A stretch of DNA of 64,000 nt from Heterodera schachtii (Eukaryota; Nematoda; Chromadorea; Rhabditida; Heteroderidae), in NCBI GenBank assembly GCA_023374025.1, contig SIJG01000145.1, forward strand, positions 186,001 through 250,000, given 5' to 3'. The notes beneath the pieces were generated by a model. The model was given only the letters and a program-made list of their open reading frames with translations. It ran no database searches and was not told where the DNA came from. Below, piece after piece: positions 1-12,391 of this stretch. Position numbers and translations under genes: made by a program. Every line of letters begins with the position of its first letter. Position 1 is the first letter of the stretch.

Positions 1-50
1 TTCATCGTCAAAATTTGCTCCATCTCACTTTTAAATCACAAAGTCGGAGT

Positions 51-3000
51 ATGGCCACATTTGGAGATGGCCAAAAAGGAAGCAAAGACTTTCTCAAAAT
101 TGGTCAAGTTCGTATTCCAATCCATGAGAGTGAACGGCCTGAATTTGTCCCTGCGGGTTTCGGTGAGGAATTTTTTGCCATAAGTTAAATGTTTATGGTT
201 TTTGCCACTAACAAATGGCGTTCCGCATTTGTGTATTGTTTTTTTCAGTTGGCCCTGCGCATCTCCCACCGGCATTGGTCCAATCTTTGAAATGGATGAT
301 GCAGAAACAGTCCTTGGGACAGGACATTTTCCTTATCGGCATGCCGGGGTTCCTCCGTTCCGGAATTGTGCACCAATTTATGGTGGGAATGCCAAATGGA
401 ATAGTCTAATTTCTTAAAAATATAAAGGAACTCTGCAATCGAGAATTTGAGTATCTGAACATCACGCGGGACACGACAGAGGCCGACATCAAACAAAGGC
501 GCGAAATCCGCGCCGGTTCAGCCTATTACACTGACTTGGTAAAGGGAGGGGGGGGGGGGGGGACGATCCAACGAAAAATCAAAAAGATTTATTCTACTGT
601 TTGATTATTTAAACAAAAATATTGCTAGAACTTTCGCAAAACCAGGCGCCCCAATCAGCTTTTTCCCTGACAAGGGACGAAATAGGCTAGGCCTGTACCG
701 CCTGATTAGCTTGATTTTTTAAAAAATAAGATGGCCAGACATATATTTGTCTCCGTTTTCATAATATTTTAGATAAATATTTAAGGTCGGACTGCAACAG
801 AGCCGATAAAATTTGTTCAGATTTTTTTTGCTTTCTTAATTTTTAAAATTTAAATATTCATTAAAATATGATATTTTCCACCGCATTTCCCCTCATTTCA
901 GTGCGCTGTCCGTGCCGCTCTCTGTGGGCGCATTTTATTTATCGATGGCGTGGAAAAGGCCGAACGGAACGTACTGCCAATTTTGAACAATTTGCTGGAG
1001 AATCGCGAAATGCAATTGGACGACGGACGCTTTCTTTTGTCTGCTGAAAATTTTGACCGACTCCTTCGGGTGAGTGAACAATTAAATAGGCTTTTATAGG
1101 AGATGTTTTACAGTGGGCAATTTCCTTACATTGATAATTTGGCTCTATTGCAGTTCTCACGACCATAAAAAAAAGACACGACCATAAAAATTTTTTGCAA
1201 TTTAATGAACCATAACTTTTTCAAGAAGCATCCAAATTAAACATTCTTAGTATCATTCGATAGCCCCCCCCCCCCCCAAACGAAAATTTTTAAATTTTTT
1301 GGGTACATTTTTGAATTTTCTAGGCGATTTTTATACAAATTGCACTCAAATTTTCAAAAATTTTCCCGGCGGCGCCTATCGGCACCGCCGGACCCCGAAA
1401 TTTTTTTGTAAATAACTGGAAATTTTTTTTGCCCGAAGAGCAAAAAAAAAAAAGGTCTTCAGATAGATCCCCCCCCCCCCCCGAAAAATTTTTCTGGCTA
1501 CGGGCTTGGGTTCTTTATTATTATTTTTTTCAATGTCATACTGCTTATTGTTAGAGAATTATTAACACGGAAAATGTTTCCCCCTTTTTCCTGAATTTCG
1601 CTTTGCCAACATTTCTTCCCCCTTTCAGAAGTATTCCCTCCAACAACTCAAAGAGTGGAAACTCGAGCGTGTCTCCGAGCATTTCCTCGTGATTGCCCTC
1701 GGCTTGCCCGTCCCCCCTCTCCACGGCCATTCGCTCGACCCGCCCCTTCGCTCGCGCTTTCAGTGCCTCCATCTCGGCCAACTTCCCTTCGCTCAAATGC
1801 TCCAATTGTGCCTTTTTCGCGCTCCTTCCGTGCCAAAAGTGCGTTTGGAGCGGCTTCTCTCTCTCGTTTATGGCCTTAACTCGGCAAATCGACGCACTGC
1901 TGACAATGGGCAGGGAACGGACAATGAGTCCCAAGGAGTGGGGGCATTGGACTTGCCCCAATTCCCCACGGACAATTTACTAAAAGCCGCCAACATTTGG
2001 GTGCGTTCTGACACAAATTCATCCACAAATGACACTGTTTTTCAGAACATTTGTCCCGATTTGGGTGATGAGTTTGTCCTCCATTTGTGCTATCCAACCC
2101 AAATTCTCCAAGCGGACGCTCGCGTCTCACTTTTGCGACAGTTTAAGCAAAAATTCAATATCGAGCAGTCGCCTCGGATGGATTTGAAAGTGGTCGCTCT
2201 GAATTTGCAGGAAGAAAAGGGAGGCGATTCCAAAGAGACGGCCCATTGGGCGACGGTGGGAATTGCGGCGGATGGAAAACAAATTGGCGGATTTAAAGTG
2301 CGCTTATTTGCGTCTGGTGGCTTAACCCTTTGCCATTCTTTGAGGTCCCTTCGGGTCGCTTTGTCCGCGAAGGCTTTCCTTCCGCTGGCTTTGTCTCTTC
2401 CGCTTCGCTTGACCGTCTTTTGGCCGAAATGGTCCTTCTCCACTCGACTTCCGACTTTTGTCTGCTCGGCGTTCGCGGAGGGGGCAAATCGCTGGTGGTC
2501 AACGAATTTGCCAAAAGATTGGGCTATGCCGTCGAAACGATCGTCCTTTACCAGGTAATCGCGTAAAACCGACAAACACTCAACTGATTTTTGCAGGACA
2601 TGAGCAGCAGAGAGTTGCTTCAGCGCAGGAAAATTCTTCCAAACGGCGACACGCAATGGGAGGACAACCAATTGGTCAGGGCGGCCAAACGCGGGGCGTT
2701 GTGTGTGTTGGACGGAGTCGACAGGGGTGGGAAACCCGAGCATTTATTCTTGAACTTTTATGCATTGTTGCCTAATGATTGTTGCCATTTCAGTCCATTG
2801 GAGCACCGCCGAGTCAATCGCTTCCCTCGTCCATCACCGCTTTTTGGCACTGCCTAATGGCACTCGCTTAGTCGGCAATTCATACTTTGAACTTTTGAAG
2901 CATCGCAGCGGATTGAGCGAACAAATGCTTAACGATCGGTGGGCACGTTTTAAAGCGTGGATAATAATCTGTTAATTTCTGAAGGCTTACTTTTTCATTT

Positions 3001-6000
3001 CCTTTCCATTTTCAATTTCTTTTTTCATAGAAATGTCTTCCGAATCCCGGATTCCTTCCGAATTGTCGCCCTCGGCGACTCCGAATCCGCGCCAAAATGG
3101 CTGAATGCTCAGCTTCTGTCCCAGTTCCTGTTCTGCTCTCTCCCTAGTCTCTCCATCGATGACCGATTGCGCATCATTCAGCAGCGTGTCCCTAAGGCAT
3201 CGGTTGGCCATGCGAAGCGATTGTTGCGACTAATCGATCGGCTGTCCAATTCGCACGACGCTTCGGTCGTGACTTTTATGGGCTATTTATTTAAATCTCA
3301 TTCTTGGGTTTGTTTTCCTCTTCAGATCCGGACCATCGCCTCCTCCCTTTCGCTGCGTCGTCTCATTCACATCCTCCGTCGCCATTCCGCTCACCCCGAA
3401 GAGGGCATTTTCGACGCCGTTCAACGCGCCGCTTTGACCCGTTTCGTTCCGCCAATTGTTCGACGCGCATTTGACGCGACACTCGCCGAAATTGGCATTG
3501 TGCCCGACGGGAAGAAGAAGCACGCCGAATTTGAGAAAGAAGAATTGGAAAAGATGAGGAAGAGGGCGGAAGTGCCGGAGGGAATGTCATCGGTCAAAGA
3601 GAGTGAGGCAAAAATTGGGGGCCGACCGGCGGACGAAGCGATGATCCCATCAACTCTGTTCTTCGACAATCCCCAAGTAGGAAGCGAAGTTCTCCCACCA
3701 CAATACCCCCACAAATAGCATCTCATTGTTATGGCGAACATGGCACGCGATTTCCATCTCGGAGCGCATCTTTTGCTGATCGGGAACCAAGGGGTGGGCA
3801 AGAACAAAGTCACTGACCGACTGCTCGAACTTTTGGATCGACCGCGCAAATACATGCAATTGCACAGGTAAGGGAGAAAGCGGTGGTGGGTAAAGGCCAT
3901 TTCCAATGGCATTTCTCCTCAGAGACACCACAGTCCAATCGCTGACAGTCCAATCGACCGTCGTTGACGGAGTGCTCACTTATGAGGACTCCCCCCTGGT
4001 GCAGGCCATCTGCGACGGACTTGTGCTGGTCATTGACGAAGCGGACAAAGTGCCCACTCATTTTTGTCATTTTATCTTTTCACTTTGCGAAGGCGCCTCT
4101 GCACGTCGTCGCCATTTTAAAGTCTCTGTTGGACGAGGAGCCTTTTTATCTTTCGGATGGCCGAAGGGTTTGTCCTGAAAAACGGAAAAAGGGAGATGAA
4201 CTCGAAAAGGGTGATGGCAACGATATTTGTACGTTTGAGCACATGAAGTGTGTCCAATTTGTTTGTTCCGCTAGTTGTCCATCCCGAATTCCGTGCCATT
4301 CTCCTTGCCAATAGACCCGGCTTTCCCTTCCTCGGCAACGATCTTTACGCTCTGTTGGGTGACCTTTTGGCCGTACACGCACTGGACAATCCCTCCAAAG
4401 AGTCCGAGTTGGCCATGCTTTCCAAATACGGACCAGGCGAGTGGACGACGGCCTTTTCGCTTACCTTTCGACAGATGTTCCACAGGAAGTGCTCGAACTG
4501 CTCGTTTCCGTGTTTGGCGACTTGCGTTCTTTGGTCGACCAGCAACTGATAAGTTACCCCTATTCCACGCGAGAATTGGTCAACATTGTCAAACACTTGC
4601 AAAAGTGAGTTTCGAATCCATTGTCCTGAATCTGTTGTCCCATTACTAATTCACTCATTTTGAGATTTCCCGACGACCCTTTGCCTGAAGTGATCAGAAA
4701 TGTGTTCGATTTTGACGCTTATTCCGTGGACACTGTCCAATTGATCGGTGAAGTTTTTCAGCGCAAAGGCATTTCCATTGGTTAGAAAAAGACAGACAAT
4801 GTAAAGTTGTTTTATTAATTATTCCCTTAAAAAGGTGTCGGTCTTTCGTCGTCCATTGGTCCGTCTGATGCTTATGGGAATTGGGGTCGAATTCTCGGGA
4901 TGAAACATGATCTTGGAGAAGAAGAAGAACGCGTCCAAATTGAAAGGGACGGCTCCGTTTTTGACTTGTCCAAAATTGACGAGCCCAAATTCGGAAAGGT
5001 TTCTTCTTCAAATGCAATTTAAGAATTTATTATTCAACAGATCGATCCGAATAATGTGCCCCATGTCGGCGGAAACACTTGGGCGGGTGGCACCGGTAAT
5101 GCCTTGTGTTTTTTTGGCTCCGATTTCTTCCTTTTCAGGGGGGTACAACACCGCCGGACTTGGAGGAGTCGGTGGTCCGTTTCGGTAGTTGCAATTAATC
5201 ATTGGCTTAAATTCTGCCAAAGTTTGGATGCCGGCCATGCAGTGCATCAGTTGCCGGACAGTGCCAAGGAGCAAGTGCCAGAACAAATTCGGAAAAGGGC
5301 GCGGGAAATCGCCAGAGAGGAATATGCGAAGCGATTAAAAGTAGGCAAATGAAGCGAACTCACAATCAGCTTTTGATTGGCGTCTAATGAATGGGCCTTT
5401 AAAAGGAAATTGACATGGGCGAATATGACGCGGCAGCGTACCAAGAATTGGCCACTCGCGTGGGCCGACAAGTGCGGGTGCTGCGCAGTGTGATCGATTC
5501 ATTAGAGCAGCGGAAGCACGAAAGACAGTGGGCCAAGCACCAGACGAGCGGCGACTTGGACGATGCCAAACTGATCGAAGGGATGGCCGGCGAAAGAAAC
5601 ATTTACCGGTAAGGAGAGGGCCGGGGAGGGTAAAGGGACCGACCCAACCCAACACTCCGTAAAAGGAAGCGAATTGAGCAACCGCCCGATTCCTCAAACC
5701 AACAACAGCCGAAACGAATTCGTCTGTGCTTCGACGTGTCCGGCTCCATGTACAGGTCAGTCGTGATGAGCCATGACTTACTGGTGCTGCACTCACAAAC
5801 TGTTCATTTGAATTTTTTGCTTGATTTTCTAAAATTACCTACCTATTTCTTAATTTTACTACATAATTGTTGAAAGATTCAATGGCTACGATCAGCGTTT
5901 ACAACGTTCGCTTGAGGCGGCGTTGTTGGTGATGGAAGGACTCGACGGGAAGGAGGACAAAGTGAAAGTGAGTGGTGAGTGAGTGACGCCTCCTCTTTTC

Positions 6001-6517
6001 TTTTGCCCTTTTAGTACGAAATTTATGGACATTCGGGCGAAAGTGCCAGCATTCCCTTCGTTACGTTGGACCAACGACCCGCCAATGAGAAGGAGCGGTT
6101 GAACGTGCTGAAACGGATGTTGGCCCATTCCCAATTTTGCACCAGCGGCGATTACACCGTCGAGGCCCTTTCGCTGGCGGTGCGCGAGTTGGACACGGGC
6201 GGAGGGAATGACTTCGATGAGAAATTTGTCGTGCTGCTCTCCGACGCGAATTTGGACCGTTACGGAATTCGACCGTCGGAAGTGAGCCGTGCGCTTCAAA
6301 TGGGCGACAGTGTCAACGCTTTCATTGTGCTCATCGGATCGTTGGGAGAACAGGCGAAAAAGTTTGTCACTAGTGCAAACCGTTCACAGGCAGAACAAAT
6401 GCCTTCATTTTTAGTCTTCAAAGGCATCTTCCCGCCGGGAAAACTTTTATTGCAATGGACGCTGCTCAAATCCCTGAGATTATGCAACAAATTTTCGCCT
6501 CCACTGTTGTCAGATAA
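51..6517 (+). CDS. vwa8: VWA8-type AAA+ ATPase with C-terminal VWA domain, short form
   Basis: Twenty-six exons sum to 4260 nt (1419 aa): 51-162, 249-382, 428-538, 902-1069, 1629-2000, 2046-2297, 2345-2554, 2597-2726, 2794-2938, 3031-3268, 3326-3676, 3719-3867, 3923-4049, 4093-4228, 4275-4436, 4475-4604, 4665-4780, 4835-4998, 5041-5095, 5139-5184, 5223-5340, 5406-5608, 5666-5755, 5877-5967, 6015-6361, 6415-6517. The product aligns end to end with human VWA8, a mitochondrial dynein-like AAA+ ATPase. Visible landmarks are three Walker-A-like sites (GMPGFLRSG, GVRGGGKS, GNQGVGKN), a Walker B in VIDEADK, the conserved NVPHVGGNTWAGG block and a MIDAS motif DVSGSMY. The human beta-propeller part (several hundred residues) between the last AAA module and the HVGGNTWAGG block is absent. 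Intron 4437-4474 is GC-AG. The reading frame stays open upstream of the ATG at 51, so an N-terminal exon with a mitochondrial signal may lie outside the window. Confidence 0.93.
1190..1265. repeat. Dispersed repeat B, copy 1
   Basis: Contains ACCATAACTTTTTC, CCAAATTAAACATTCTTAG and ATCATTCGATAGCCC, in the same order as copies near 53090 and 63890. Lies in a VWA8 intron. Confidence 0.75.
1320..1398. repeat. Dispersed repeat A, copy 1
   Basis: Contains ATTTTCCCGGCGGCGCC then TATCGGCACCGCCGGACC after an AAATTGCAnTCAAATTTTC-type lead-in, shared with copies near 52360, 62290 and 62440. Lies in the same VWA8 intron as repeat B copy 1. Confidence 0.8.
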
Positions 6518-6548
6518 CTAACTTTTTACTGAATTCTTAATGAATTAT

Positions 6549-6554
6549 AATAAA
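6549..6554 (+). terminator. poly(A) signal of vwa8
   Basis: AATAAA lies 32 bp downstream of the VWA8 stop codon, the usual spacing for a nematode cleavage signal. Confidence 0.5.
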
Positions 6555-6759
6555 TTTTTAATAGTCCCATTCCTATCCAGAAACGAGGATAAAGCTCTTT
6601 TGGCAGTTTTTGGGCCATATTTTTTGTTTGTTTTTTCTGAATTACGGGATGGGGAGGATGAACTGAAGTCGTACCGTTATTTATGAAAAATAAATATTTG
6701 GGAATTCAATGTTAAATACAGTATGAGTGAGTGAGTAAGCATCGTATGGGTGCGGTCAC

Positions 6760-9700
6760 TCACTGTTTGGCCACCACTTCCTTTTGGCTCGGCTTCTTCT
6801 CTTCAACCTCCACGTGGGCTGCCTCCTCGTCCCTGCTGAACTCGCCGTTCTCCTGAAGAGGGCGTTTGGCCATTTTTGCTTCTAATGAATCAGCAAATGC
6901 AGGAGACGGCAAAGAATTCTTCCGAATGTCCGTAGTTAGCATTTGCTTGGCCATTCTGAAAATTCACACATTCTGTTAAAGCGGGCTCATGTTCGCATTA
7001 TTTGATCCTTTTTGGTTATTATTGTTGCAACTGAAAAACTAAGTGTGTTTATTCATATGTTAATTATTTGTTTTTTTTTCCCTGAAATTCCCCGGTCTGT
7101 TGTTCGGTTGGCTACATTTTGCTTTTGCCCCCCCCCCCTCCCTTTGTTTGTTGTTTTTGCCTTTCCGTTTCGGCACTTCTCCCACTCATTAGCGCGGCGT
7201 CCCCTTCGCCCCTCTGCTGCTTCGGGCGTTTCTGCTTCCGTTTTGGAAGTGCCGTTGTCGCCCCTCCGCCTTCGCCATTGATCAGTGCCGCCACGTGCGG
7301 TGGCAATCGCTTCCGTTCGCCTTTCTCCGCCTCCCCGACATTTCTGTCGACCGTTCCGTTCTGTTGGTGAGGAAACATTCGCCTGCTGTTGTGATGTTTG
7401 ACTTGCGCTTGTTCAGGTCGTTTTGACAGTCGATAAAACCGTTCCATGTTCAGCTGTTTTGCCTTGGTAATTGGCTCGTCCGTTGGTGCCGTGGAAGTGA
7501 TTGTCGCTTCGACGGTTCGGTCATCAGAAGCGACTGTTGCTGATGATGGCACCACCGTACCCATTGGACTGATTGGCTGCTGCCCACCGATTGTTGGCAC
7601 TGTCCGTTGCGTCTGCTCCTCCACCAATGCTGTTGTTGTTGTTGTTGTTGTTTCTGTTGCCGGTTGAACTGTTATAGTCATTTTCTGTGCCGTTCCTGCT
7701 TGATTTTGTGCCTTTGTCTCTCTCCACTTTTGCCATTCTCTGTTCATTTATTTACCTTCACAACATCCCTTCCACGGCACACTTTCCGACTTTCGTGGAC
7801 ATTTGTCCTCCACTTCGTTTCCGTAGTTCGTCTTGCAAATGAGGTTTGCTTCTGTTGTCAAATTGATCGCTTCTCGTCCGTTCATCACGTGGAAACCGTC
7901 TTGGGTGCAGACGAGCGGATTCTCTGAAGAAAAGTCCGTTTCGTCGCCTCTTCTGCTGCTCTTTGGCACTTGCCTTGCACTCGGACTGTGAGGAAATCTG
8001 AGCCCATAATGGAGGAAGGCTGAATGCTTTGGATTTTGTTATGGGACAAATCCAAAGTGTGCAAATTGGCCAAATGGGCGAAACTGAACGGCTAAAAGAA
8101 GTAGAAAGTATTTGGTGGGTTTTTTGGCAGATGGGCAGAGGTTGAAACAACCGCGAGTTGTTTTGCTGACCTGCACAGTGCGGATGTTGTTGTGGGCAAG
8201 GGACACTTGCTTGAGGAAGGGCGCGCCTTGGAACATGTTGGGCGACACGGAGTCCAAGCAGTTGTGGGGCAGCCACAGAAGGAGCAGCGGAGTGGTGGCG
8301 AAGGCGCCGGCGGCGACGCCTTTGATGGCATTCGACTCCAAGTTCAGATGCTAAAGCATGAAACAGCTGTTCTCCAAAGCGCCGCTTCTCCCCCAATTCC
8401 GTCACCTGCAGATTTTCCATTCCGTTGAACTAATTCCGCGCTTATTTCGGCCAAATTGTTGAAGCTGAGGTCAATGATTTCGGCTGCAGAAAATTGCTTA
8501 ATTGAGCTCGGGTCGATCCGTTCCAATTTGTTGTCGCCCAAATAAATGTAACGCAAATTCGGAGTATTTTGGGCAAAATTCGGAGAGATTTGAGAAATTT
8601 TGTTGCCCGTGAGAGTGAGCAACGAAAGGCTGCTCAGATTGCGGAGATGGCCATCGTCCAATTGCTCAATCTGAACGAATTGGCACGACTTTGCAGGCCA
8701 CGGCACTTTCCTCCACCTGATTGTGCTTCATGTGCAGTGAAATCAAACTGAAAGGGAAAAGCATTGGCCGTTTATTTGTGCCTTTTGTCCGTTCGTTACG
8801 CGTTCATTTCCTCCAGTGCTCCTCCGGGCACCTGCTCCAAGCAGTTGTTGTCCAAAATGACGTTCTGCAGAGTCTCTTTCACTTCGCGAAATGCTCCGTC
8901 CGAAATGGCACAAATCTAAGGAAATTCCCTCTGATAATTCGAAAGTGCCAACGATGCTCTTCACCTTATTGCACTCCAATTGCACTTCAATTAGACTTGG
9001 CGTGTTCAAAAAGGCCGCGTTGCTAAGGTTTCCGATTCGATTGCATCGCAAATTCAGCGAATTAAGCGCACGCAACCCTAAAGCAATGAGTGAGGGTTTA
9101 ACGCAGCTGAAAGCGTTGACCTTCGAGAGCAGCGGTCGGCACTTCCGTTAGTCTGTTGGAAGCGATGGACAATTCCTGCAGCACGGAGTCCAACCCGCGG
9201 AACGCGTTCTTTTGGATGGTTTTGATTTTGTTGTTGTCCAAAATCAGCTTTTTGATGCGCATCCCCGCAAATGCTTTGGGGCCAATCTGAGCGAAATTTG
9301 CCAATTCATTGCCAAAAACAAATGGCCAAGACAAATGCCGATTTGTTGGCCACTAATCACCCCCCCCCCCCTTTGTGATGGGTGAGTGGCTTTACCTCGA
9401 TTATATTTGCATTCTCCAGCGCCAACTCCCTCAAATCGACGTCCAACTTTTTCAAACTTTCCACAACCACGGGCCCTTTGGATCCGTTGCATTTCACAAT
9501 GGCACCGTCGACGTATTCCTTCAAAATGTCCGTGTTTCATTTTTCCATTCTTTCGTTGGCTTTTTTCTTACGACAACAAAAAATGAATTCATTGTTCAAA
9601 ATGATTCACTTTCTGCTTCATTCGTTTTGATGCTTTTAACCCAAATTTAACCTCACAAGTGCATGCCGTTTGGTTTCGCATCATTGGAGGACAGTAACTA

Positions 9701-9780
9701 ATACCGTATGCCGTGCCCATGACGACAAAGAGTACAGAAAGGCATTTAGCAAATGGGGGACGAAGATAGCTTTTGGCCAT
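6760..9780 (-). CDS. Secreted leucine-rich-repeat protein
   Basis: Extracellular LRR protein of about 736 aa, resembling the nematode eLRR group (LET-4/EGG-6/SYM type) that acts in apical matrix or at cell surfaces; exact orthologue not recognised. Exons: 9780-9652 (signal peptide, then a Cys cluster), 9518-9396, 9286-9121, 9077-8953, 8915-8800, 8747-8702, 8670-8406, 8350-8171, 8091-7974, 7923-7756, 7695-7116, 6955-6760. About ten LRRs of roughly 24 residues with LxxLxLxxN cores run from exon 3 to exon 9, then an LRRCT Cys block (NPLVCTQDGF) in exon 10 and a Thr/Lys/Gln-rich tail. The intron 7973-7924 is GC-AG (donor GCAAGT). One base too many sits near 8421: the repeat register resumes in the next frame (MENLQ at 8420). 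The last two exons, joined in phase across 7115-6956, are the least certain part. Stopping at 7748 is an alternative end. Confidence 0.8.
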
Positions 9781-12391
9781 TCTCTGCGTTTGGCAATGGC
9801 AAAATAAATTTAGGAATCGTAAATAAAAGTGAGTGAATAAAATTCAAATGCCCATAAGTTTTTGGGTGTTTGCCCAGTTTGATTATAAATTTGCAACAAG
9901 CCCTTTTTAAGCGATTTTTTTCGCATTTTGCGGGCGGAAAGGAAGTGAGGTGAGGGGGGGGGGAAGGGATGAGCTGACAAAACGAAATGATCCGTGGGGT
10001 ATTAAGCGGTCGAAGGGGGGGGGGAGAATCCGAAGAATCAGGTCGTTTGATCGGTGAAGAGGGATTTCAAGCCCATCCAAACACCGCCAACTCGTGGATT
10101 TAGCACATTAAGCGGAGGAAGCGGAAGATCGGAGTGAGGAAGAATGAGAGGGGTGGCGAGAGAAGGGGGGGGGAGAGAAAGGAGGAATGGGGAGGGGTGA
10201 GAGGGGAATAAAGGTGGTAGGGGGATGTGAAGGAGAAGAGAGGGGAATGAAGGAGGGGCAGAAAAGGGGGGGATGGCTGAGAGGGCGGAGAGAGAAGGAA
10301 ATAAGGATGAGAGAGGAAGAAGAGAGGAGGGGAAGAGAGAAGGGGAAGAGAGAGAGAGAGAGGAAGAAAAAGAAGTGCGCGTTGCCCAAATCTAAGAATC
10401 TTCCACCTTTTCTTCCTCTTAAGGAGTGGGTGGGCATTGAATGGATCATTGAGGGGATGCGCCCATATTCCGTGAAAATGCCAACCATTCGTTTTTGGAT
10501 GGGTATTTTTTCGGCAATAAATGCTTAAAAAAGAATTGGCTTTCAATTTTTTGAGTTTCTTTCGCAATGAAAGACCAATAATCCACTGCCGACCGATCAA
10601 TCTGAAGAACGGAGAAGGGAAAGGGTTTACTCCCGACGCTTTGCTTCGTCAAACCCTTCATCCCTTTGGGCGGGGGGGGGGGGAAGGGTCAAGGTTTTTT
10701 GACCATTCATTCCCCGCCCGCTGCTTCTTCTTCCGTTAGCGATCATTCACTGAAAGAATTAAATAAACAAAACAAAGAATGGACGAAGTCATCGCTAACC
10801 GAAGAAGCGAAGGGAGAGAATGGAATTAAAGTGATAAATTAATTATTTATACACTCAATGAATGATTAATTAGCGGACGCGGGGGGGGGGGGGCGGTGAG
10901 TGAGCGAAAAGGGATGGGTCTGGCGAATGACCCGCTTACAAATTAATGACCCGTTTACCTGAATATGCCGAATGGCGAAACAGTCGCCCATTTGGTAGAT
11001 CAAATAGAGAAAAGTGGCAGGAGATATAATAAGAGATATTAGTAAAAAAATGAAAAAGATTCATTTGTCAGTTAAAAGGACAAAATTCAATGGAGCGCAA
11101 AAACGGAGGCAGGGAAAAGCCGATATCAATTAACAAAGCAAAGCAACAAAATTTAGAAAATGGAGTGTGCAGAAGGCGGATTTAAGGGCTGTTTCGGATG
11201 GATTGGAATGTAAGCACGGCATTGAGCAATGACTGCTTTTGATAGAAAAGCATTCAAATTTTATTCCGAAAAAATAGTGTCAAGGCCTAATTGGTGAAAT
11301 TGCCATAATTCGCCCTCCCCCCCCCCCGCCCACAAAATGCCACTTTTGAATATCCAATTAGTGCGTTTTGCTTGTCCGATTTCCTTTTCCCATCATTCAC
11401 TTATTGTTAGATGTTTTCTTTTCTTTTCTCTTTAGACCTTTCACAAAAATTAAACCCATCCATCAATTAATTCCCTTCTTTAATTGGCTGCAATTAGTGA
11501 GAGAGCAAATGTTCCTTTAATTGAGTTTTCAAAGTTCGCGCATTAATTACTTTTTTATTCCCCTCATTTTCCTTTTCCTTTCTTACGCAATTTCACATCG
11601 ATTAAATTTTACCAATTTTAATTTTTCCCATTTCATTGTAAAAGCAACGCATCTTCTCGTGTTAGGAAAATGGAACAACAAAAGGCTTCTTCCTTTCTCT
11701 TCCATTTGTGTCCCTTTTGTATTTAATTTCCATTAGGGCCTAATGAGCCATTAATGAGCAATAATTGTGAGGGAACGAACGGAGCATCAAACGGCGCAAT
11801 GAATCCGAACAAATGAACGATTTGTTCGCTAATGTTATAAGAACATTCACATTGTGAATGCCTTTGTGATTCCTTCTCATCCATTGAGCATCTTCACTTT
11901 CAAATTTTGTAATTTTTTTGCTTTTTTGGGATGCCAATGAAATAAATTGCCGAAAAATGCAAATTAAATGCCACGCAAAATGAATATTTTAAAATTCATA
12001 AAAAACGATGAAGAACTGCAATAATTGTTGTTGTTGAAAATGATCACAGCAAATAATGCTCTTTCAGATGATGGAAATTTGGTTCGGTACGAAACCAATT
12101 ATGGCTAATTAGTTAATACGATATTATTAAGTTGAAAAAATTATTTTCCGTTCATCTTCAAAATGCACTATTTTTGCATAATTTAAATTTTTATCTTTTT
12201 AAATATTTAATTGTGTTTTTCGGCAATTTGTCCAATGTTTGGCAAAAAATCCAAACATTTGCACTTAAAATCGTTGAAATTTGCTTTACATGATGGGCAC
12301 GGTTAGAAATTGCATTGTAAGTTTATTATTTATTTGCCATTCTCAGAATGTAAAAATTGCGAATTTATTTTTTTTTATTTTCTTCACAAAA
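9781..12391. other. Intergenic region without a supported gene
   Basis: AT-rich DNA with poly(G) runs near 9954, 10016, 10670 and 10880, and a purine tract described separately. The ORFs in it are low-complexity translations. No conserved protein segment or RNA gene was seen. Confidence 0.6.
10106..10373. repeat. Polypurine tract (G/A-rich, plus strand)
   Basis: About 270 bp almost entirely of A and G on the plus strand, made of variants of GGGGAGAG and GAGAGGAAG, ending in a short (GA)n run near 10345. It could form triplex or G-quadruplex DNA; no coding sense. Confidence 0.8.

Noticed and set aside
2090..2743. 217-residue minus-strand ORF
   Set aside because: Antisense shadow of VWA8 exons, which match the family on the plus strand.
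10100..10600. Long minus-strand ORFs rich in Leu, Ser, Pro and Phe
   Set aside because: They are translations of a plain polypurine tract; composition is low-complexity and no domain or splice pattern supports them.
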